The notes: a model not told the origin generated them from the letters alone. A stretch of DNA of 64,000 nt from Umezawaea beigongshangensis (GCF_016464305.1 NZ_JAEIOJ010000001.1:890685-954684), one strand, 5' to 3'; shown: positions 25,199-33,505, counted from the first letter of the stretch. Made by a program: numbers and translations.

Positions 25199-25753
25199 GT
25201 GCTGCCTGCCGTACGACGCGCGCTCGCGAGGTTCCCCGAACCGGTCCGCTTCCTGCTGAACAAGCACCGCGAGCTGATCAGGTTCGCGGTCGTGGGCGGC
25301 ACGACGTTCGTGATCGACAACGGCATCTGGTACGTCCTCAAGCTGACCGTCCTGGAGTCCAAGCCGGTCACGGCCAAGGCGGTCGCGGTGATCGTCGCCG
25401 TGATCGCCTCGTACGTGCTCAGCCGGGAGTGGTCCTTCCACACCCGCGGCGGGCGCGAGCGGCACCACGAGGCCGCGCTGTTCTTCGCGGTCAGCGGGAT
25501 CTCCGTGGGCCTGAACCTGCTGCCGCTGTGGATCTCCCGCTACGCGCTGGGCCTGGAGCAGCCGAGCGTCACCGCGCTCACCGAGCACGTCGCCGACTTC
25601 GTCAGCGGCTCGATCGTCGGCATGCTCGTGGCCACGGCGTTCAAGTACTGGGCGATGCGCAGGTGGGTCTTCCCCGAGGCGGGTGCCCGGCCCGAGAGCG
25701 GGCCGCGCACCCTGCGCACCGCGACCGCGCGGGAGCGGCGCGACGTCGCCTGA
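25199..25753 (+). CDS. GtrA family membrane protein
   Basis: 184 residues from GTG 25199, fixed by the TACACT box 6 nt upstream (the open frame starts at 25172). The GtrA domain has four membrane segments, starting IRFAVVGGTTFVIDNGIWYVL, with VIASYVLSREWSFHTRGGRERHHEAALFF and KYWAMRRWVFPE at the end. GtrA proteins are small membrane proteins of polyprenyl-linked sugar metabolism, thought to flip or present undecaprenyl/decaprenyl-linked sugars. It corresponds to Rv3277 in the conserved gene order. The basic C-terminal tail is longer than in its tandem paralogue. Confidence 0.9.
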   Translation: MLPAVRRALARFPEPVRFLLNKHRELIRFAVVGGTTFVIDNGIWYVLKLTVLESKPVTAKAVAVIVAVIASYVLSREWSFHTRGGRERHHEAALFFAVSGISVGLNLLPLWISRYALGLEQPSVTALTEHVADFVSGSIVGMLVATAFKYWAMRRWVFPEAGARPESGPRTLRTATARERRDVA

Positions 25754-25780
25754 CCGACCGACCGCCGCGCGGCACTTCCG

Positions 25781-25786
25781 TAGACT
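25781..25786 (+). promoter_or_regulatory. -10 box TAGACT, leaderless start for GtrA 2
   Basis: TAGACT ends 6 nt before GTG 25793; same spacing as for the first GtrA gene. Confidence 0.6.
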
Positions 25787-25792
25787 GCGCTG

Positions 25793-26302
25793 GTGTCCGT
25801 ACTCGAAACGTGGGCAGGCCGCTTTCCCGAGCCGTTCCGGTCTCTGGCGCTGAAGCACCGCGAGCTGCTCAAGTTCGCCGTCGTGGGCGGGATCTGCTTC
25901 GTCATCGACACCGCGATCTTCCTCGTGCTGAAGTCCACGGTCCTGGCCGAGAAGCCCGTCACCGCGAAGATCGTCGCGACGCTCGTCGCCACGATCGCCT
26001 CGTACGTGCTGAACCGCGAGTGGTCCTTCCGCACGCGCGGCGGCCGGGAGCGCCACCACGAGGCGGCGCTGTTCTTCCTGGTCAACGGCATCGGCATCGT
26101 GCTCAACTCGCTGCCGCTGTGGGCCTCGCGCTACGTCCTGGGCCTGGAGCAGCCGCGCGTCACGGCGCTCACCGAGCACGTCGCCGACTTCCTCAGCGCC
26201 CAGATCGTCGGCACGCTCGTCGCGATGGTCTTCCGCTGGTACGGCTACAAGAAGTGGGTGTTCCCGGACGCCGGCGCCAGGGTGCGCCGAGGCTCGGCCT
26301 GA
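25793..26302 (+). CDS. GtrA family membrane protein (tandem paralogue)
   Basis: 169 residues, GTG start. Four membrane segments with LKFAVVGGICFVIDTAIFLVL, NREWSFRTRGGRERHHEAALFF and YGYKKWVFPDAGA. It is highly similar to the gene 40 bp upstream (long stretches such as RGGRERHHEAALFF and ALTEHVADF are identical), so the pair arose by tandem duplication. It has its own leaderless-type promoter. Predicted role in lipid-linked sugar translocation, as for its partner. Confidence 0.9.
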   Translation: MSVLETWAGRFPEPFRSLALKHRELLKFAVVGGICFVIDTAIFLVLKSTVLAEKPVTAKIVATLVATIASYVLNREWSFRTRGGRERHHEAALFFLVNGIGIVLNSLPLWASRYVLGLEQPRVTALTEHVADFLSAQIVGTLVAMVFRWYGYKKWVFPDAGARVRRGSA

Positions 26303-26312
26303 GCGGCGCCCC

Positions 26313-27590
26313 TCACCTCGGCTTGCCGGCCGAGCGCCACGGGATGCCGACCACGTCCTCCGCCTTCGGGACCGGCAGGAACACCGCGAAGGTCGCCGGG
26401 CGGGCCGTGGACAGCTCCAGCCTGCCGCCGTCGGCGTCGACCAGGGCACGCGCCAGCGCCAGGCCGACACCGGTGGAGCCGCCGCCGGAGACCCCGCGCT
26501 CGAAGACGTGTCCGGCCAGCTCGTCCGGCACGCCCGCGCCGCTGTCGCTGACCTCCACGACGACCGTGCCCTCGTCGCTGCGCGCCGTCACGACCACCTG
26601 GCCCTCGCCGTGCCGCAGCGCGTTGTCCAGCAGCACCCCGATGGCCTCGCGCAGCCGTCCCGGCGTGGCCCGTGCCAGCAGTCCCTCCGGCACCCGCACC
26701 TTGAGCGCCCTGCCCTCGGCGCGGATCGGGTCGCGCCACTCGTCGGCGATCCGGGTCAGCTCGCCGCGCAGGTCCAGCGGTTCCGCGCTGTCGGCGCGGG
26801 CGGCGCGGGCCGCCGCGAGCAGCTCGTCCAGCACGCCCGCCAGCCGCTCGGCCTGCTCCAGCGCCGCACCGGCCTCGGCCGCCGTGTCGGGCTCGGGGTG
26901 CTCCGCGAGCGACTCCAGCCGCAGTTGCAGGGCCGTGAGCCTGCTGCGCAGCTGGTGGGACACGTCTCCGACGAGGTCGCGCTCGCGCTGCACCAGCAGG
27001 GCGAGCGCACCGGCCGAGGTGTCCAGCGCCTCGGACACCCGGTCCAGCTCCGGCACGCCGTGGCGGCGGTCGTCGGAGCGGAAGTCACCGGCGCCCAGCC
27101 GGGCCGCGCGGGCGGCCACGTGCCGCAGCGGTTTGGCGAGCTGCCTGGCCGTCACCGTGGCGACGACCGTGCCGATGCCGACCGACAGCACCACCAGCAG
27201 CACCACGAGTCCGGTGACCTGGGCCTGCGTGGTGCGCATGGGCGCCGCCGGGACCTCCAGCCGCACCGCGCCCTGCTGCGCCGTGGGCACCTCGGCCGCC
27301 AGCACCTCCTCCTTCAGCGCGGTGCCCAGCTCCAGCACACCGGCCGACTCCGTCCGCACCAGGAGGTGACCGCCGTCGGGCACGGCCACCGCCACGACGC
27401 TCAGGTCGACGGGACGGCCGTCGGCGATCTGGTCGTCCAGGGTCGCGGCGATGCCCTGCGCGCGGCTCGCGAGATCGCCCTGCGCGCCGTCCTCGACCAG
27501 CCGCAGCGCCGTGTAGCCGAGCGGGATGCCGAGGGCGAAGCCGGTCACCGCGACGGCCAGCAGGATCGCCCGGAGGATGCGTCGGCGCAC
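26313..27590 (-). CDS. sensor histidine kinase
   Basis: 425 residues from GTG 27590, 2 bp after the response-regulator stop; the longer frame upstream is antisense noise. Membrane segment 1 (about 5-27), an extracellular sensor of about 110 residues, membrane segment 2 (about 140-163), HAMP, then the H-box DVSHQLRSRLTALQ with the phosphorylated His. The ATPase has an N-box LLDNALRHGEG, G1 VSDSGAGVP and G2 STGVGLALARALVDADGG. It phosphorylates the partner regulator. Signal unknown; no lipid or metal-binding pattern stands out in the sensor. Confidence 0.92.
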   Translation of the reverse strand: MRRRILRAILLAVAVTGFALGIPLGYTALRLVEDGAQGDLASRAQGIAATLDDQIADGRPVDLSVVAVAVPDGGHLLVRTESAGVLELGTALKEEVLAAEVPTAQQGAVRLEVPAAPMRTTQAQVTGLVVLLVVLSVGIGTVVATVTARQLAKPLRHVAARAARLGAGDFRSDDRRHGVPELDRVSEALDTSAGALALLVQRERDLVGDVSHQLRSRLTALQLRLESLAEHPEPDTAAEAGAALEQAERLAGVLDELLAAARAARADSAEPLDLRGELTRIADEWRDPIRAEGRALKVRVPEGLLARATPGRLREAIGVLLDNALRHGEGQVVVTARSDEGTVVVEVSDSGAGVPDELAGHVFERGVSGGGSTGVGLALARALVDADGGRLELSTARPATFAVFLPVPKAEDVVGIPWRSAGKPR

Positions 27591-27592
27591 GT

Positions 27593-28267
27593 CTACTCCG
27601 CGTTGAAGCGGAAGCCGACGCCCCGCACGGTGGCGATGCGCTTCTCGACCGAGCGCAGCGTGCCGTCGCCGAGCTTCCGGCGCAGCCACGACATGTGCAT
27701 GTCGAGGGTCTTGCTGCTCTTCAGCTCGGGGTCGTTCCAGACCTCGGAGAGGATCTCGTCGCGGTTCACGACCTGGCCCGCCTTGGAGATCAGCACGCGC
27801 AGCAGCTCGAACTCCTTGTTCGCGAGCTGCACCTCGCGGCCGTCCACGGTCACCCGGCGGGCGGCGAGGTCCACGCGCACCCCGTTGACCTCCAGGGTGC
27901 CCGGCGCGCGGCGGCGCAGCAGCGCCCGGATGCGGGCCATCAGCTCGGCGAGCCGGAACGGCTTGGCCACGTAGTCGTCGGCGCCCGCGTCGAGCCCCAC
28001 GACGAAGTCGACCTCGTCGGCGCGCGCGGTGAGCATCAGCACCGGGATGCCGCGCCCGCCCGCGCGGAGCCTGCGGCACACCTCCAGCCCGTCCATGCCG
28101 GGCAGACCGAGGTCCAGCACGAGGAGGTCGACGCCTCCCGCCACCGCGACGTCCAGCGCGCTGAGGCCGTCTCCCACGACGTGCACGGCGTAGCCCTCGC
28201 GCTGGAGCGCTCGGGAGAGGGGTTCGGCGATCGTCGGGTCGTCTTCGGCCAGCAGCACCACGCTCAC
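27593..28267 (-). CDS. OmpR/PhoP family response regulator
   Basis: 224 residues, GTG. The receiver domain has acidic pair D9-D10, phosphoacceptor D52 in LLVLDLGLPGMDG, and K in ADDYVAKPF. The C-terminal winged helix (about 125-222) has LANKEFELLRVLI and MHMSWLRRKLGDGTLRSVEKRIATVRGVGFRF. It pairs with the downstream kinase in one transcript. A TACGCT box 7 nt upstream of the start suggests a leaderless message and a promoter back to back with hisN. Confidence 0.94.
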   Translation of the reverse strand: MSVVLLAEDDPTIAEPLSRALQREGYAVHVVGDGLSALDVAVAGGVDLLVLDLGLPGMDGLEVCRRLRAGGRGIPVLMLTARADEVDFVVGLDAGADDYVAKPFRLAELMARIRALLRRRAPGTLEVNGVRVDLAARRVTVDGREVQLANKEFELLRVLISKAGQVVNRDEILSEVWNDPELKSSKTLDMHMSWLRRKLGDGTLRSVEKRIATVRGVGFRFNAE

Positions 28268-28274
28268 GAAGTCC

Positions 28275-28280
28275 AGCGTA
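28275..28280 (-). promoter_or_regulatory. -10 box TACGCT, leaderless start for the response regulator
   Basis: On the minus strand TACGCT ends 7 nt before the GTG at 28267; no Shine-Dalgarno is seen. Confidence 0.55.
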
Positions 28281-28300
28281 GGCGTGGGACCATCCGGACC

Positions 28301-29080
28301 GTGTCAACCCGTGCAGCAGACCTGGAACTCGCGATCAGGCTGGCCGACGCCGCCGACGCGATCACCACCGCGCGGTTCCGCGCGCGCGACCTCGTGGTGG
28401 AGCGCAAACCCGACCGCACACCGGTCACCGACGCGGACGTCGCCGTGGAGGACGCGGTGCGCGCCCTGCTGGCGAACGACCGGCCGGACGACGCCGTCGC
28501 CGGTGAGGAGCGCGGCGGTGCGGTCGGCGCGGGGCGGGCCTGGGTGCTCGACCCCATCGACGGCACCAAGAACTTCCTCCGGGGCTTGCCCGTGTGGGCG
28601 ACGCTGATCGCTCTCGTGGAGGACGGCGTGCCGGTGGTGGGCGTCGTGAGCGCGCCCGCGCTGGGACGGCGCTGGTGGGCGTCGAGCGGCTCCGGCGCGT
28701 TCACCCTCGACGCGGCGGGCGAGCGGCGGATCTCCACGTCCGGCGTGACGGACCTGTCCGACGCCTACCTGTCGACCACGCACCTGAGCTCGTGGGTGGA
28801 GCACCACTCCCGCGAGGCGTACCTGCGGCTCGCGGACGCCGTGTGGGAGAACCGGGCGTTCGGCGACTTCTGGCAGCACTGCCTGGTCGCCGAGGGCGCG
28901 ATCGACCTCGCGGCCGAGGCGGTCGTGAACCCGTGGGACGTGGCGCCGTTCCAGGTCCTCGTCACCGAGGCCGGGGGAACGTTCACCGACCTGACCGGCG
29001 TGGCCGCCTTCGACCGGGGAAGCGTGCTGACGTCCAACGGGCACCTGCACGCCGCCGCGCTGGAGCTGCTGGGGAGGTGA
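28301..29080 (+). CDS. hisN: histidinol-phosphatase, inositol monophosphatase family
   Basis: 259 residues, GTG 28301. Li-sensitive Mg-dependent phosphatase fold: AGEERGG (first metal ligand Glu), WVLDPIDGTKNFLRGLPVW (the DPIDGT metal motif), and VNPWDVAPFQVLVTEAGG (WD metal site). Actinobacterial members of this size close to two-component genes are usually histidinol-phosphatases, dephosphorylating histidinol phosphate in histidine synthesis. An inositol-monophosphatase role is the alternative. Start is 33 bp from the divergent response regulator. Confidence 0.85.
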   Translation: MSTRAADLELAIRLADAADAITTARFRARDLVVERKPDRTPVTDADVAVEDAVRALLANDRPDDAVAGEERGGAVGAGRAWVLDPIDGTKNFLRGLPVWATLIALVEDGVPVVGVVSAPALGRRWWASSGSGAFTLDAAGERRISTSGVTDLSDAYLSTTHLSSWVEHHSREAYLRLADAVWENRAFGDFWQHCLVAEGAIDLAAEAVVNPWDVAPFQVLVTEAGGTFTDLTGVAAFDRGSVLTSNGHLHAAALELLGR

Positions 29081-29081
29081 C

Positions 29082-29366
29082 TCAGCCGGTGGCGACCGGC
29101 AGCACGCCCACCGCGCCCCGGACCACCTGGGCCCAGGTGAGACGGCCGAACAGGTAGTGGCACGCGACGTGCTCGCTGGTGAAGCGGGCCCAGTCGTAGC
29201 GGTTGCCCTGCTCGCGCCAGAACACCTCCCAGCCGATGGTCCCGTCCTCGGCGGCGTGGTCGTCGCGCAGCAGGCACCACGCGTTGTCGGCCTCGGCCCC
29301 CACGGACACCACCTGCGCGGGCACGCCCACGGCCGTCAGCCAGTCGAGGATGGTCTCGGCGTTCAC
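29082..29366 (-). CDS. putative immunity protein for the TNT toxin
   Basis: 94 residues. GTG 29366 overlaps the toxin stop (GTGA) with GGGAG upstream. Small, soluble, acidic N-terminal half, with WEVFWREQGNRYDWARF and ACHYLFGRLTWAQVVRG. It has no signal peptide, so it stays in the cytoplasm. Position directly after a TNT toxin, translational coupling and size match immunity proteins of this toxin class (the M. tuberculosis example is IFT beside CpnT). That it binds and blocks the NAD-glycohydrolase domain is inferred. Confidence 0.65.
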   Translation of the reverse strand: MNAETILDWLTAVGVPAQVVSVGAEADNAWCLLRDDHAAEDGTIGWEVFWREQGNRYDWARFTSEHVACHYLFGRLTWAQVVRGAVGVLPVATG

Positions 29367-31645
29367 GGGCGCTGCTCCCTGTCGATCGCGTTCGCCGTGC
29401 CGGTGACGTCGGCGAGGTGCCCCAGGGCCACCAGTTCGGCGACCGGGTGCGTCGTGCGGTACCGGACGCCGCCACCGGCCTGGCCGAACCACGCGGCGGA
29501 CAGCGTGCGCCAGACCGGCAGCGGCCGCAGCACGCGGTAGCGGCGGTAGCCGGAGTCCAGCGCGGCGGGCGGCAGGGCGCGCAGCCCGAACGGCGTCCCC
29601 GCCTCCGACAGCACCCGGCCCTCCGGGGTGCCGAAGCGGTCCAGCTCGGCGCCCGGCGCCACGACCTCCGGCTCGCCCTCGTCGTACCCGCCCTCGGGGA
29701 ACAGCTCCCCCGGCGGCCAGGCGTACTCGGGCGGCTCGGCGCGGACGAGGAACCGGCGGTCCCAGTCGCGCTCGTGCTCCCCGGCCTGCGGGTCGTAGCC
29801 CTCGGTCAGCGCCAGGACGACGGGGTGGTGGGCGGGCAGCCCCTCCCCCGGCACGACCGGGTCGCGCGGCCGCACCGGGGCCGCGACGAGGTCGGCGCGC
29901 GGGTGGTCCAGCGGGGCGAACCGCAGACCGGCTGCGAAGTCGAACTCCTCGCGCGGCGGCGGGAGCTGACGGGCCGGGCGGTGCGAGGGCACCGGCATCC
30001 GGCCGATGGGGAACAGGTGCACCAGGAACAGCGCGACCTCGCCGGTCAGCGGCGCGGCCGGGCGCACGGGCTGGGTGGTCGACGGCTCCGGCGCGGCGGC
30101 GCTCACCGGCGCGGCGAGCACCGACGACGCCTGCCCGGTCCGCTGCGGGCCGCGGTGGTCGGCGTCCGGCTGCGTCCGCATCCCGACGACCACCACGGCC
30201 GCCGCCGCGGCGGCGTCGGCCGCCTTCGACCTGGCGTCGCCCTTCCCGGCGGACTGCTGCTGGGCCGGAGCGCCCGGCTGCGCCCGCTCGCTCCGCTGCG
30301 ACTCGGGGGTCCGCTGCGGTTCGACGCTCCGCTGCTGGGGCCCCTGGTGCTGCGCCACGCCTCCGGCGGCGGGTCCGCCGCTGGCCGCCCCCGCGAGCGG
30401 GACACCGGTCTGCGGAAGCCCCGGCGCGGGCGCCGGTGGCGCGGCGGGCGGCACCGCGGACGGCGGGACGACCGGCGGCTGCGCGGGGGCCTGGACGGGC
30501 GCGGCGGGCAGGTCGGCGGGACGGACTCCGGACACGAGCGACTGGTTGGTGGCCCCCTCGTGCCGCGGCGGCCCGGCGAACCCCTGGTCGGCGGGCGGCG
30601 GCAGGGGGGACGCGGGCGTCTGGACCGGGACGCCGGTCAGCGGCGTGACCGCGTCGTGCCCGGCGTCGAGCGCGGGACCCGCGACTCCCGGCACGACCTG
30701 GCCGGCGGTGCCGGCGGCGGGCTCCACGACGGACTCCACGACGGGCTCCACCACGGGAGCCACGACGGCGTCGACGGTGTGCTGGACCACCTCGCCGGTC
30801 GTTCCCACGACCGGGGCCACGACGGGCGCGACGGTGTCCACGACGGGCGCGGCGGTGTCCACAACGGTGTCCGAGGCGGTGCGCACGACCTCGTCGACCA
30901 CCCCGCCGACCGTCCCGACGACGGGTGCAACGGTGCCCGCGGCGGTCTCCACGACGGTCTCCACGACCTCGCCGACCACCCCGACCACGGGCACGACGGT
31001 GTGCACGGCACCGGTCACGACGGGCGCGACCGCGTCGGCGGTGTTCGTCGCGGTGGTCAGGACGGGGTCCAGCAGGCCCGGCAGCAGCCCGCCGCCGTGC
31101 GCGCCGGGATCGGCGTCGACCGGCGGTCGCGCCGCGGCGACGTCCACCCCGCTGTCCAGGCGCACGGCTCCGGCGAGCGTGCCGGTCAGGTCGGCTACGG
31201 TGGCCGCCGCGCCGCGCACGGCCGTGTCCAGGCCGAGCAGCGCGGTCGGGTGCCCCGCGGCGGCGGCCGTCCCAGCGGCGTCGGCGTTCTTGGCGAGGTC
31301 GACCAGCTCGCGGACGATCCCGACCTTCGCCGCGCCGATCCGGTCGGCGGCGTGCTCCAGCCGGTCGGCGGCGGCGGCGCAGCCGCGCACGGCCTCCGCG
31401 AGGTCGCCGTCCGGGGCCACGACGGCGTTCCAGTTCCTCCTGGCCGCGTCACCGGCCTCGCCGGTGAACGACGCGAGGACCTCACCGGCCGAGCCGTCGG
31501 ACTCCGCGGCGAGCCGCGAGATCCGGTTCCCGGCCTCGCGCCAGGCGGTCGCCGACGCGCGCATCCCGTCCTCGTCGGCCTCCGGCCACGCCACACCCGC
31601 TCGCGCCGCGACGTCGGCCAGCTCGACCGGCAGTTCGATGCCCAT
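29363..31645 (-). CDS. CpnT-like secreted protein with C-terminal TNT (NAD-glycohydrolase) domain
   Basis: 760 residues, ATG. Residues 1-125 are a helical WXG100/PPE-like secretion domain (GVAWPEADEDGMRASATAWREAG). Residues about 205-320 form a Val-rich repeat (PVVxxVV, VVETVV, APVVAPVV), about 340-530 a Pro/Gln/Ala linker, and about 640-745 the TNT domain (WPPGELFPEGGY, LDRFGTPEGRVLSEAGTPFGLRALPP, YRVLRPLPVW, GGGVRYR). TNT domains cleave NAD to kill cells. The conserved Gln expected in GGGxQ reads Arg728 here. No signal peptide, so export by a type VII (ESX) system is likely. It follows the WXG100-like gene by 8 bp. Confidence 0.85.
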   Translation of the reverse strand: MGIELPVELADVAARAGVAWPEADEDGMRASATAWREAGNRISRLAAESDGSAGEVLASFTGEAGDAARRNWNAVVAPDGDLAEAVRGCAAAADRLEHAADRIGAAKVGIVRELVDLAKNADAAGTAAAAGHPTALLGLDTAVRGAAATVADLTGTLAGAVRLDSGVDVAAARPPVDADPGAHGGGLLPGLLDPVLTTATNTADAVAPVVTGAVHTVVPVVGVVGEVVETVVETAAGTVAPVVGTVGGVVDEVVRTASDTVVDTAAPVVDTVAPVVAPVVGTTGEVVQHTVDAVVAPVVEPVVESVVEPAAGTAGQVVPGVAGPALDAGHDAVTPLTGVPVQTPASPLPPPADQGFAGPPRHEGATNQSLVSGVRPADLPAAPVQAPAQPPVVPPSAVPPAAPPAPAPGLPQTGVPLAGAASGGPAAGGVAQHQGPQQRSVEPQRTPESQRSERAQPGAPAQQQSAGKGDARSKAADAAAAAAVVVVGMRTQPDADHRGPQRTGQASSVLAAPVSAAAPEPSTTQPVRPAAPLTGEVALFLVHLFPIGRMPVPSHRPARQLPPPREEFDFAAGLRFAPLDHPRADLVAAPVRPRDPVVPGEGLPAHHPVVLALTEGYDPQAGEHERDWDRRFLVRAEPPEYAWPPGELFPEGGYDEGEPEVVAPGAELDRFGTPEGRVLSEAGTPFGLRALPPAALDSGYRRYRVLRPLPVWRTLSAAWFGQAGGGVRYRTTHPVAELVALGHLADVTGTANAIDREQRP

Positions 31646-31653
31646 GCCGGTCC

Positions 31654-31992
31654 TCAGCTCTCGGTCGACGGGATCGCGGTGGCCCGCAGCTGCGCGGCCT
31701 CTCCGGAGTCCACCCCCCGGTAGCCCGCCGCGGCCTGCCCGAAGCGCGTGCCGACCCCGCCGAGCCGCCCCGGCAGCCCGCCGACGCGGTCGAGCGCGTC
31801 CGAGGCGTGCCGCACGTGGCTCTCCGCGAAGCTCGTGCCGACGGCGTCGGTGCCCCAGCAGGCGCCGTGCTCGTCGAGCGCCTGCCGCAGGTCGCTCGCG
31901 ATCCGACCGGCCGCCTCGGCGAACCCGGAGAACGTGGTGGCTCCGCTGTCGAGCCGGTCGAGGTCCGCCTCGAAGCCCCTGCCGGTGCTCAT
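31654..31992 (-). CDS. WXG100-like ESX substrate or chaperone
   Basis: 112 residues. ATG 31992 overlaps the upstream stop (ATGA). All-helical with the ESX-type pattern: FEADLDRLDSGATTFSGFAEAAGRIASDLRQAL, a turn at GACWGTD, then a second helix ending near GRLGGVGTRFGQAAAGYRG. Such proteins dimerise with, or guide, larger type VII substrates. Its place between a YbaB-like gene and a TNT toxin supports a partner role for the toxin's N-terminal domain. Confidence 0.7.
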   Translation of the reverse strand: MSTGRGFEADLDRLDSGATTFSGFAEAAGRIASDLRQALDEHGACWGTDAVGTSFAESHVRHASDALDRVGGLPGRLGGVGTRFGQAAAGYRGVDSGEAAQLRATAIPSTES

Positions 31993-32468
31993 CGACCCCT
32001 CCTCTGCGTGGTCTCGGAGTCGAGCCAGCTCTCCCGCTGCTCGTAGTCCTCGTCCTCCTCGCGCGGGACGGAGCCGTGCAGCGGCGCGGTGCCGAGCGGG
32101 GTGATCTCCTCCGGCCGCAGGTCGGCCGTGCCCCGCAGCAGCGCCTCCGGGTCCGTGCCGGATGGCAGGACGGGCGCCAGGACGCGGTGAGCGCTGTCGG
32201 CCGCGCGCGCCGCCGCGAGCTCCGCGGTGCGCAGCACGAGGTCGGCCAGCTGCTGCGGGCGGTGGCGCTGGTAGGCGTCGTCGCTCAGGACCAGCGCCGT
32301 CAGCGTGCCGTGCGACCCGACGGTCGCGGTGACCGCGCCGTCGGGGCTCGTCGCCGATCCGGACGCGGCGGCCAGGTCGCGCTGCACCGACGCGAGCTGC
32401 TCCCGGCTGCGGCGGTAGTCCGCGAGCAGCTCTTCCACCTGGTCGTGGTGATCGGTCGTCACGGTCAC
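31989..32468 (-). CDS. YbaB/EbfC-like protein of an ESX-associated operon
   Basis: About 159 residues from GTG 32468, with GGGAG 7 nt before; GTG 32462 is an alternative with GGAGG. N-terminal coiled helix (VEELLADYRRSREQLASVQRDL), then a strand pair GAVTATVGSHGTLTALVL and a helix, the YbaB fold. The C-terminal third is acidic. Similar proteins (Rv3880c-like) accompany type VII substrates in actinobacteria and may act as cytoplasmic adaptors. DNA binding is possible but unsupported. First gene of the toxin operon. Confidence 0.65.
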   Translation of the reverse strand: MTVTTDHHDQVEELLADYRRSREQLASVQRDLAAASGSATSPDGAVTATVGSHGTLTALVLSDDAYQRHRPQQLADLVLRTAELAAARAADSAHRVLAPVLPSGTDPEALLRGTADLRPEEITPLGTAPLHGSVPREEDEDYEQRESWLDSETTQRRGR

Positions 32469-32551
32469 CTCCGGTCTCCCGTCGCCGGGCACGGTGTCGG
32501 TCGGGCGTTGGACGCCTCGGCGCACCGCCCGGTTCCCACGACTTCGCGGTG

Positions 32552-33502
32552 TCAGCCCGTCAGGGCCCGCACCACGCTGGACGAGCTGGGGCGGCCGAGC
32601 CGCTCGGCCATCCAGGCGCTCGTCCTGGCCAGCCGGTCGAGGTCGACGCCGTGCCGCACGCCCAGTCCGTCGAGCATCCACACGAGGTCCTCGGTGGCGA
32701 GGTTGCCGGTCGCGGACCCCGCGAACGGGCAGCCGCCGATCCCACCGGCCGACGAGTCGACCACGCGCACACCCGCCCGGAGCGCCGTGAGCGTGTTGGC
32801 CAGCGCCTGGCCGTAGGTGTCGTGGAAGTGCACCGCCACCTGGTCCGGGCTCACCCCCGCCGCCCACAGGTCGCGCAGCAGCAGCGTCACCTGGCCCGGC
32901 GTGGCCACGCCGATCGTGTCACCGAGGGAGATCTGCGAGCAGCCCATCTCCAGGAGCCTCGTCGCGGCGGCGATCACCTGCGGGCGCGGCACAGCGCCCT
33001 CCCACTGGTCGCCGAAGCACATGGAGAGGTAGCCGCGCACGGCCAGGCCCTCCGTGCGGGCCCTGGTCACGACGGGGTCGAACATGACGAACTGCTCGTC
33101 CAGCGAGCGGTTGAGGTTGCGCCGCGCGAACGTCTCCGTGGCGCTGGCGAAGATCGCCACGTGCTCGACGCCCGCGGCCAGCGCGCGGTCGAGGCCGCGC
33201 TCGTTCGGCACGAGCACCGGGTAGACCACGCCGGGACGCCGGGGCAGCCGGGCGAGCAGCTCGTCGGCGTCGGCGAGCTGCGGAACCCACTTCGGGTGCA
33301 CGAAGCTGGTGGCCTCCAGGATCGTCAGCCCCGCGTCGGCGAGCCGGTCGAGGAGTTCGAGCTTGACCTCCACCGGCACGACGGACGACTCGTTCTGCAA
33401 CCCGTCCCGCGCCCCCACCTCCCAGATCACGACGGACTCGGGCAGCCCCGACCCCGCGTCGTCCGGAACGACCTCGGGCAGTCCCGCCTCGCGCGCGCCC
33501 AC
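32552..33502 (-). CDS. mvaB: hydroxymethylglutaryl-CoA lyase
   Basis: 316 residues, GTG, 3 bp after the PH-protein stop. TIM-barrel lyase splitting HMG-CoA to acetoacetate and acetyl-CoA, the end of leucine degradation. Motifs: WEVGARDGLQNE (metal Asp and catalytic Arg at the N-terminus), HFHDTYGQALAN, and the family signature SAGGIGGCPFA with the active-site Cys. Length is normal. It shares a transcript with the PH-domain gene; the functional tie is unclear. Confidence 0.92.
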   Translation of the reverse strand: MGAREAGLPEVVPDDAGSGLPESVVIWEVGARDGLQNESSVVPVEVKLELLDRLADAGLTILEATSFVHPKWVPQLADADELLARLPRRPGVVYPVLVPNERGLDRALAAGVEHVAIFASATETFARRNLNRSLDEQFVMFDPVVTRARTEGLAVRGYLSMCFGDQWEGAVPRPQVIAAATRLLEMGCSQISLGDTIGVATPGQVTLLLRDLWAAGVSPDQVAVHFHDTYGQALANTLTALRAGVRVVDSSAGGIGGCPFAGSATGNLATEDLVWMLDGLGVRHGVDLDRLARTSAWMAERLGRPSSSSVVRALTG

Positions 33503-33505
33503 CGG

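Noticed and set aside
21959..26470. 1503-codon open frame on the minus strand
   Set aside because: Only the last 255 codons (from 22726) form a protein with a recognisable fold and ribosome binding site. The rest is antisense to the fused sigma gene and GtrA genes and is low-complexity, typical of GC-rich shadow frames.
23317..27369. 1350-codon plus-strand frame overlapping the sigma fusion and running antisense to the kinase
   Set aside because: Out of frame with the sigma fusion and GtrA genes and opposite to the kinase gene; composition is Arg/Ala-rich without domains.
30700..31010. Repetitive DNA rich in ACGACGG and GACGGTC units
   Set aside because: It encodes the Val-rich repeat of the TNT-domain protein and is explained by protein repetition.
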